Positions 6,505 through 10,394 of a stretch of 10,394 nt of DNA are shown here, piece by piece. The notes beneath the pieces were generated by a model that saw only the letters and a program-made list of their open reading frames with translations, did not search any database and was not told where the DNA came from. Each line of letters begins with the position of its first letter. Positions within the stretch are counted from its first letter, which is position 1. The stretch covers positions 1-10,394 of the forward strand of contig JAABTC010000044.1 of assembly GCA_011390055.1 (NCBI GenBank), in the 5' to 3' direction. The translations under genes were made by a program, and so were the position numbers. This DNA is from Burkholderiales bacterium. Lineage in GTDB: Bacteria > Pseudomonadota > Gammaproteobacteria > Burkholderiales > Burkholderiaceae_C.

Positions 6505-6699
6505 CTACGTGCGTGCAGCGCGTTCGCGCTCGATGCTGCGCACATGGCGTCCCAAATGGTAGGCCGCCAACTTGACGGCCTCGGCGGAGAGACAGCTCGG
6601 CTCGTTCTTCAGGAAGGCAGGCAATCCCTTGGGCTCCATGACCCACACCTCTCGCTGCGATCCGAATGCAGCATCGATGTACCAGCCAGGAAATGCCAC
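6505..6699 (-). CDS. Possible small protein downstream of fliA, function unknown
   Basis: A 64-codon frame beginning at GTG (6697-6699), 22 bp after the fliA stop and on the same strand, so it could be the last gene of the flhA-flhF-flhG-fliA operon. I do not recognise the family. The sequence looks protein-like (PGWYIDAAFGSQREVWVMEP early; AVKLAAYHLGRHVRSIERER late, an amphipathic, Arg-rich helix). No convincing ribosome site precedes the GTG. An internal ATG at 6637-6639 has AGAGG at a good distance, and the codons after it have the G/C third positions typical of the window while the first 15-20 codons do not. A 44-residue product (6505-6639) is therefore an equal or better choice. There is no signal peptide or membrane segment. 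It may also be a chance open frame or gene remnant. Confidence 0.35.
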   Translation of the reverse strand: MAFPGWYIDAAFGSQREVWVMEPKGLPAFLKNEPSCLSAEAVKLAAYHLGRHVRSIERERAART

Positions 6700-6721
6700 A
6701 ACAGACCAGGGGGAAGAAAAC

Positions 6722-7438
6722 TCAGAAAGCGCGAAGCTTGACCCGCAGCCGCGCGATGCTCTGGCTGTGCAGCTGGCACACGCGCGACTCGGTCACTTCG
6801 AGCACGGCAGCGATTTCCTTCAGGTTCATGTCGTGCTCGTAGTACATGCTCATCACGTACTGTTCACGCTCGGGGAGCAGCTTGATGGCTTCGACCAGCG
6901 CCTCACGCATGCGGCGGTCCTGCAGCATGGCCAGCGGGTTGGCGGCGTCGTCGGCAACATGGCGGTCGAGGTAGTCGTCGTTGCCTTCGCCACCGCCACC
7001 GATGTCTTCGAGGTACAGCAGTTGCGTGCCGCGCACCTTGCCCAACATCTCCTGGTAGTCGGTCAGGCTCAGGCCCATCACCTTGGCAATTTCGCTTTCG
7101 GCGGGCGCGCGGCCGAACTGTTGTTCGAGCTGGTGCACCGCGGCTTCGATCTGGCGCTGCTGCTTGCGGTTGCCGCGGCTCATCCAGTCGCCGTTGCGAA
7201 GCTCGTCGAGCATCGCGCCGCGGATGCGCTGCGTCGCGAAGGTCTCGAACATCACGCCCTGCGCCGCGTCGAAGCGGCCGAGGGCGTCGTTCAGACCGAT
7301 CATGCCGGCCTGCACCATGTCGTCGAATTCGACGTTGGCCGGCAGCTTGGCGATCATCTGGTGGGCCAGGCGGCGCACCAGCGGGCTGTACTGCTTGAGC
7401 GTCGCGTGGGTGTCGAGACGGCCTTGGGCGGTGTACAT
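6722..7438 (-). CDS. fliA: Flagellar RNA polymerase sigma factor FliA (sigma-28)
   Basis: FliA directs RNA polymerase to late flagellar and chemotaxis promoters and is inhibited by FlgM. The 238-residue product is of normal length. Region 2 is evident: QYSPLVRRLAHQMIAKLPA, FDDMVQAGMIGLNDALGRFD and FETFATQRIRGAMLDELR. Region 3 follows (FGRAPAESEIAKVMGLSL), and region 4 contains the helix-turn-helix NLKEIAAVLEVTESRVCQLH, with the ending IARLRVKLRAF. I chose the ATG at 7436-7438 (MYTAQGRLD) because GGAG is eight bases upstream; the frame is open further (to 7495), but that part overlaps the end of the FlhG-like gene. Only one base separates it from the FlhG-like stop codon, so the two are translationally coupled. 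The match at the sigma-28 promoter of flgM is consistent with an active FliA. Confidence 0.96.
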   Translation of the reverse strand: MYTAQGRLDTHATLKQYSPLVRRLAHQMIAKLPANVEFDDMVQAGMIGLNDALGRFDAAQGVMFETFATQRIRGAMLDELRNGDWMSRGNRKQQRQIEAAVHQLEQQFGRAPAESEIAKVMGLSLTDYQEMLGKVRGTQLLYLEDIGGGGEGNDDYLDRHVADDAANPLAMLQDRRMREALVEAIKLLPEREQYVMSMYYEHDMNLKEIAAVLEVTESRVCQLHSQSIARLRVKLRAF

Positions 7439-7439
7439 G

Positions 7440-8210
7440 TCAGGAGCTCCGGGAAAGCAGGGGTTCGTCGTCGTGTTCGAGGTGCAGCAGGCCATGCACC
7501 AGCCGCGCCAGCGCGGACGAGCCGGCGGGGGCGGCCGGGTCGACCTGGGCCCAGTCGTGCAGCGCAGCGCCGACGAAGCGGTCGGCGGTTTCGGCCATCT
7601 TCTGGGCGATGCGGTGCAGGCGCGGGGAGTGCAGCGGCGCGGCGAGCAGCAGGTCGAAGGCCATCAGGTGGTGGCGCTGCGACAGCAGCTTCAGGCCGGC
7701 GTAGGCGTTCGTCACGCTGGCCGGATGGTCGCCCGCGAGCAGCAGCGGGCGCACCGAACGGCCGGTGAACAGGCGCCCGAGGTCCGATGGCTCGGCGTGC
7801 ACGATCACCACGTCGGCCTGCGGCGCGGCGGCGGCCACCGCATGCAGGAAGCGGGCGCACGAGCCGCGGCTGTCGACATGGCGCATCGGCAGCCCGCGCG
7901 CGCCCAGGAAGTCCAGGCCCGGCGCCAGCGGCTCGATGCCCGCGGCGATGTCAAGCAGGGCGAGTTCGTGTGGCGCCTGGCCGGTGGCCGCCGCATCGAC
8001 GACGAGGACGTGGCGCTGCGGCACGCAGCAGGCACTCGCCAGGCGTTCCAGCACCAGGCCCGAGAACGCGAGCTCGGCATTGGCGACCACCGGCACGAAG
8101 CGCGGACGGCGCGCGCTGAAGAGCCGGCGCAGCCCGTCGGCCTGGTCGGCAAGGCCCTGGGCACGCGGGCGCGCCAGGTCGACGACGGTGAGCGGTGCGA
8201 GCGAAGTCAT
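7440..8210 (-). CDS. FlhG/FleN-like flagellar number regulator lacking the Walker A motif
   Basis: FlhG (FleN) is a MinD-type ATPase that limits flagellar number and stimulates the GTPase of FlhF through an N-terminal DQAxxLR helix. This 256-residue protein has that helix as DQADGLRRL (residues 22-30). It also has the MinD-like pattern of strand, helix, strand ending VLVVDA (68-73), and later NAYAGLKLLSQR, which resembles the FlhG DAYALIKLL segment. However, the segment where KGGVGKT should stand reads VVANAELAFSG (41-51): no glycine-rich loop and no lysine. So ATP binding in the usual way is unlikely. The ATG at 8208-8210 has GAGGG upstream; the open frame to 8282 overlaps flhF and is not used. 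It sits 16 bp after flhF and 1 bp before fliA, the usual place of flhG. The homology is inferred from position and short motifs, so the symbol is withheld. Confidence 0.75.
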   Translation of the reverse strand: MTSLAPLTVVDLARPRAQGLADQADGLRRLFSARRPRFVPVVANAELAFSGLVLERLASACCVPQRHVLVVDAAATGQAPHELALLDIAAGIEPLAPGLDFLGARGLPMRHVDSRGSCARFLHAVAAAAPQADVVIVHAEPSDLGRLFTGRSVRPLLLAGDHPASVTNAYAGLKLLSQRHHLMAFDLLLAAPLHSPRLHRIAQKMAETADRFVGAALHDWAQVDPAAPAGSSALARLVHGLLHLEHDDEPLLSRSS

Positions 8211-8226
8211 GACGACCCTCGAACGG

Positions 8227-9726
8227 TCAGGCAGGCAGCGCGGCCGAGCAGACCGCAGGCGCGAAGACCGCCGACGCCGCATGACTCTGCAGCCCGGCGA
8301 AGACCAGGTTCACTTCACCGGCATCGAGCTTCCAGCTCGCGCCCGGCTGCGCCCGCAGGGCACGTTGCACCAGGGCTTGCGACGACAGACGGTGCCAGTC
8401 TTCGGGTACGCGCTGGCCGTTGGCCACGCCGACGATGCGCAGCTTGTGGCGGATCACGGCATCGAGCGCCGGGCCGAGCTTGACGGCTTCGTCGAGCTTG
8501 GAGATCACCACACCGCGGCAGGTGGCGGCGTGGTACGAGACCATCACGTCCTCGATCGTCTCGCCCTGCGCCGCGGCGTTGACGACCAGCAGCTTGCTGA
8601 TCGAGCGGTGGCTGAGCATCTCGAGCAGTTCGCGGGTGCGTGCATCGCGCTGGGCCATGCCGGCGGTGTCGATCAGCACCATGCTCTTGCCCGACAGCAG
8701 GTCGAGCAAGTCTTCGAGCGAGGCGCGGTCGTGCGCGGTGTGCACCGGCACGCCGAGGATGCGGCCGTAGGTGCGCAGTTGTTCCTGGGCGCCGACACGG
8801 TAGGCGTCGAGCGTGATCAGCCCCAGGTTGGCCGAGCCGTGCTGGGTGGCGAAAGCCGCGGCGATCTTGGCGGTGGTGGTGGTCTTGCCGACGCCGGTGG
8901 CACCGATCAGCGCGAACACACCGCCGATGGTTTCCAGCGCCGCTTCGCTCTCGGCGGCCACCAGGTTGCGTTCCAGCACGCCCGAGGCCCACAGGGTTTC
9001 GTCGCTGCAATCGGCCGGCAGGCTTTCGACCAGCTTGCGGATCAGCGCGGGCGAGAAGCCGCAGTCGAGCAGCTTCTGCGTCAGGCCCGCACGCTGCGGG
9101 CTGCGCTGCAGTTTCTCCATGAAGGCGAGCGCACCGAAGCGCTCTTCGATCAGGCCGCGCACCTGGCGGAATTCCTGCAGCATGGCGTGGTCGCGGCGTG
9201 CGTTGTCGGCCTGCGCGGTCTGGGCCAGCTGCGCCGCCTGCGTCGCCTGCACGGCCTGGGCCGCATGCAGCGTGGCGGCGGAAACGTCGGTCGGCTGGCG
9301 CAACTCGGTGCGCCACTCGACGGGGCGGACCGCATCGCTCAGCAGCGGCGGCGCCTGCGCCGCGGGAACCGCCGGCACGGGGGTTTCGGACAGCGGCGCC
9401 AGATGCGCCGGTTGCGCCAGTTCGGCCTGCCGGCGCTTGAGCATGCGCTCGCGCACGTAGTCCTGGAAGGTCAAGGTGCTCATCGACAGCTCGGCCACGT
9501 CGTCCGACACGCTGCTGGCCACGGGCGCCGCCGACGTCGGCCGGGCCGGTGCGGCGTTCGAAGCCACCTGCTCGATCATCGACAGGCTCTCCGGCGCCAT
9601 CGCCAGCACCTCGACGCCATCGCCCGAGGGCCGGGTCGACAGCACCACGGCTTCGTCGCCGAAGGTCTGCCGCACGAGCGCAAGCGCCTCGCGCGGGGTT
9701 TTTGCGGTGAAGCGTTTGACGTTCAT
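8227..9726 (-). CDS. flhF: Flagellar SRP-type GTPase FlhF
   Basis: FlhF is an SRP-family GTPase at the membrane that fixes where (usually a pole) the flagellum is built and recruits early basal-body parts. The 499-residue product starts with the FlhF B domain (MNVKRFTAKTPREALALV, FGDEAVVLSTR). A variable linker follows, with an Ala/Gln-rich segment at about 151-177. A helical N domain spans about 180-265. The G domain has the P-loop GATGVGKT at 275-282 (K281), TLDAYRVGAQEQLRTYG, DTAGM at 353-357, and SKLDEA at about 409-414. The last 20 or so residues are Ala-rich and divergent. The ATG at 9724-9726 overlaps the flhA stop as ATGA, with TTGGAG upstream. The gene order flhA-flhF-flhG-fliA is the common one. 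All catalytic motifs look intact. Confidence 0.96.
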   Translation of the reverse strand: MNVKRFTAKTPREALALVRQTFGDEAVVLSTRPSGDGVEVLAMAPESLSMIEQVASNAAPARPTSAAPVASSVSDDVAELSMSTLTFQDYVRERMLKRRQAELAQPAHLAPLSETPVPAVPAAQAPPLLSDAVRPVEWRTELRQPTDVSAATLHAAQAVQATQAAQLAQTAQADNARRDHAMLQEFRQVRGLIEERFGALAFMEKLQRSPQRAGLTQKLLDCGFSPALIRKLVESLPADCSDETLWASGVLERNLVAAESEAALETIGGVFALIGATGVGKTTTTAKIAAAFATQHGSANLGLITLDAYRVGAQEQLRTYGRILGVPVHTAHDRASLEDLLDLLSGKSMVLIDTAGMAQRDARTRELLEMLSHRSISKLLVVNAAAQGETIEDVMVSYHAATCRGVVISKLDEAVKLGPALDAVIRHKLRIVGVANGQRVPEDWHRLSSQALVQRALRAQPGASWKLDAGEVNLVFAGLQSHAASAVFAPAVCSAALPA

Positions 9727-10394
9727 GCTGCGGCTCCAATGACGGATGCGATGCGAATCGAATGGGTGTCGGGGATTTCGCTGTGGCCGAGCACCTTCAG
9801 GCGCGGTGCGGCGCGCTTGAGCAGGCGCGCCATCGGTGCGCGCAGTGTGTCGGGCACCAGCAGGCAGGCGGCCAGGCCGCTGTCTTCCTGGACCCGTGCG
9901 CTGTCGGCAGCGCTCTTGGTCAGGCTGTCGGCGATGCCGGGGTCGAGTGCGGCGCCGTGCGGGCTGTTCAGGGCCTGGGCCACCAGGCGCTCCAGCGCGG
10001 GGTCGAGGGCGATCACGTCGAGCTCCTTGGTGGGCCCGTAGATCTGCTGCACGATGGCCGGGGCGAGGTGCACGCGGATGCGAGCCGCCAGCTCGTTCGC
10101 GTCGGTCACGGTGGCAGCGTGTTCGGCCAGGCATTCGACGATCGAGCGCATGTCGCGGATGTGCACGCCCTCTTCGAGCAAGAGCTGGAGCACCTTCTGC
10201 AATGTGGCGATACCGACCATCTTGGGAATCACGTCTTCGATGAGCTTGGGCGCCAACTTGGTCACGTGTTCGACCAGCGACTGGGTCTCCACGCGGCCCA
10301 GCAACCGGGCGGCGCCGACCTGCATCAAGTGTGAAAGATGGGTCGCCACGACGGTCGAGCAATCAACGACGGTAAAGCCGCTCATCTGCGCCAA
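9723..10394 (-). CDS. flhA: Flagellar export gate protein FlhA, C-terminal part (gene begins beyond the window)
   Basis: FlhA is the large membrane component of the flagellar type III export gate; its cytoplasmic C-terminal domain forms a nonameric ring that docks chaperone-substrate complexes such as FlgN with FlgK/FlgL. Only the last 223 codons are here; the start lies past base 10394. The segment is the C-terminal cytoplasmic domain: GFTVVDCSTVVATHLSHLM, LAPKLIEDVIPKMVGIATLQ, LLLEEGVHIRDMRSIVECLA, VIALDPALERLV, and the last block MARLLKRAAPRLKVLGHSEI. The membrane segments are outside the window. Its TGA overlaps the flhF ATG by 4 bp, so the two are translationally coupled. The first codon shown (TTG) is an internal leucine codon cut by the window edge, not a start. 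Confidence 0.96.
   Translation of the reverse strand: MAQMSGFTVVDCSTVVATHLSHLMQVGAARLLGRVETQSLVEHVTKLAPKLIEDVIPKMVGIATLQKVLQLLLEEGVHIRDMRSIVECLAEHAATVTDANELAARIRVHLAPAIVQQIYGPTKELDVIALDPALERLVAQALNSPHGAALDPGIADSLTKSAADSARVQEDSGLAACLLVPDTLRAPMARLLKRAAPRLKVLGHSEIPDTHSIRIASVIGAAA

Noticed and set aside
7765..10041. Plus-strand open frame of 758 codons
   Set aside because: It is antisense to the FlhG-like gene, flhF and flhA, all clearly recognisable. Its product is rich in His, Arg, Gln and Gly, as expected from a GC-rich shadow frame.
1..10394. CRISPR arrays, mobile elements, tRNA or rRNA genes
   Set aside because: No regularly spaced direct repeats, transposase or integrase frames, terminal repeats or recognisable RNA genes were seen; gene content is an ordered flagellar cluster.

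Overview
This is a chromosomal flagellar gene cluster from a GC-rich bacterium, most likely a betaproteobacterium of the order Burkholderiales (Rubrivivax/Leptothrix/Methylibium-like). That placement is an inference. It rests on the protein sequences, the flgBCDE / flgAMN / flhA-flhF-flhG-fliA arrangement and the strong G/C bias at third codon positions; no marker gene is present to prove it. Every gene except the small reading frame after fliA can be assigned to a family.

Layout. (1) Bases 1-2233, minus strand: flgB, flgC, flgD and the first 237 codons of flgE, a tightly packed rod/hook operon reading out of the window at base 1. (2) Bases 2234-2365: a 132-bp divergent promoter region between flgB and flgA, holding a 7-bp inverted repeat. 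(3) Bases 2366-6393, plus strand: flgA (P-ring chaperone), a clear sigma-28 promoter, flgM (anti-sigma-28), flgN (export chaperone), then a 782-residue membrane-bound hybrid histidine kinase with an extracytoplasmic helical sensor, a PAS domain, a kinase core and a receiver. (4) Bases 6394-6721: a tail-to-tail region with GC-rich inverted repeats and a possible small gene. (5) Bases 6505-10394, minus strand, in transcription order: the end of flhA, flhF, a FlhG-like gene, fliA (sigma-28) and possibly the small gene. flhA/flhF overlap by 4 bp (ATGA), and the FlhG-like gene and fliA are 1 bp apart, so this is almost certainly one operon.

How the genes work together. FlhA (export gate), FlhF (SRP-type GTPase setting flagellar position) and FlhG (its regulator) begin assembly. 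FlgB and FlgC build the rod, FlgA assists P-ring assembly, and FlgD and FlgE make the hook. FliA drives late genes and is held by FlgM until the hook is complete; the FliA-type promoter ahead of flgM closes that feedback loop. FlgN escorts the hook-filament junction proteins.

The two points most worth following up are the FlhG-like protein, which keeps the N-terminal DQAxGLRRL motif expected to stimulate FlhF but has no Walker A (P-loop) motif, and the hybrid kinase downstream of flgMN, which has no partner response regulator in the window. I found no mobile elements, CRISPR arrays, tRNA or rRNA genes.
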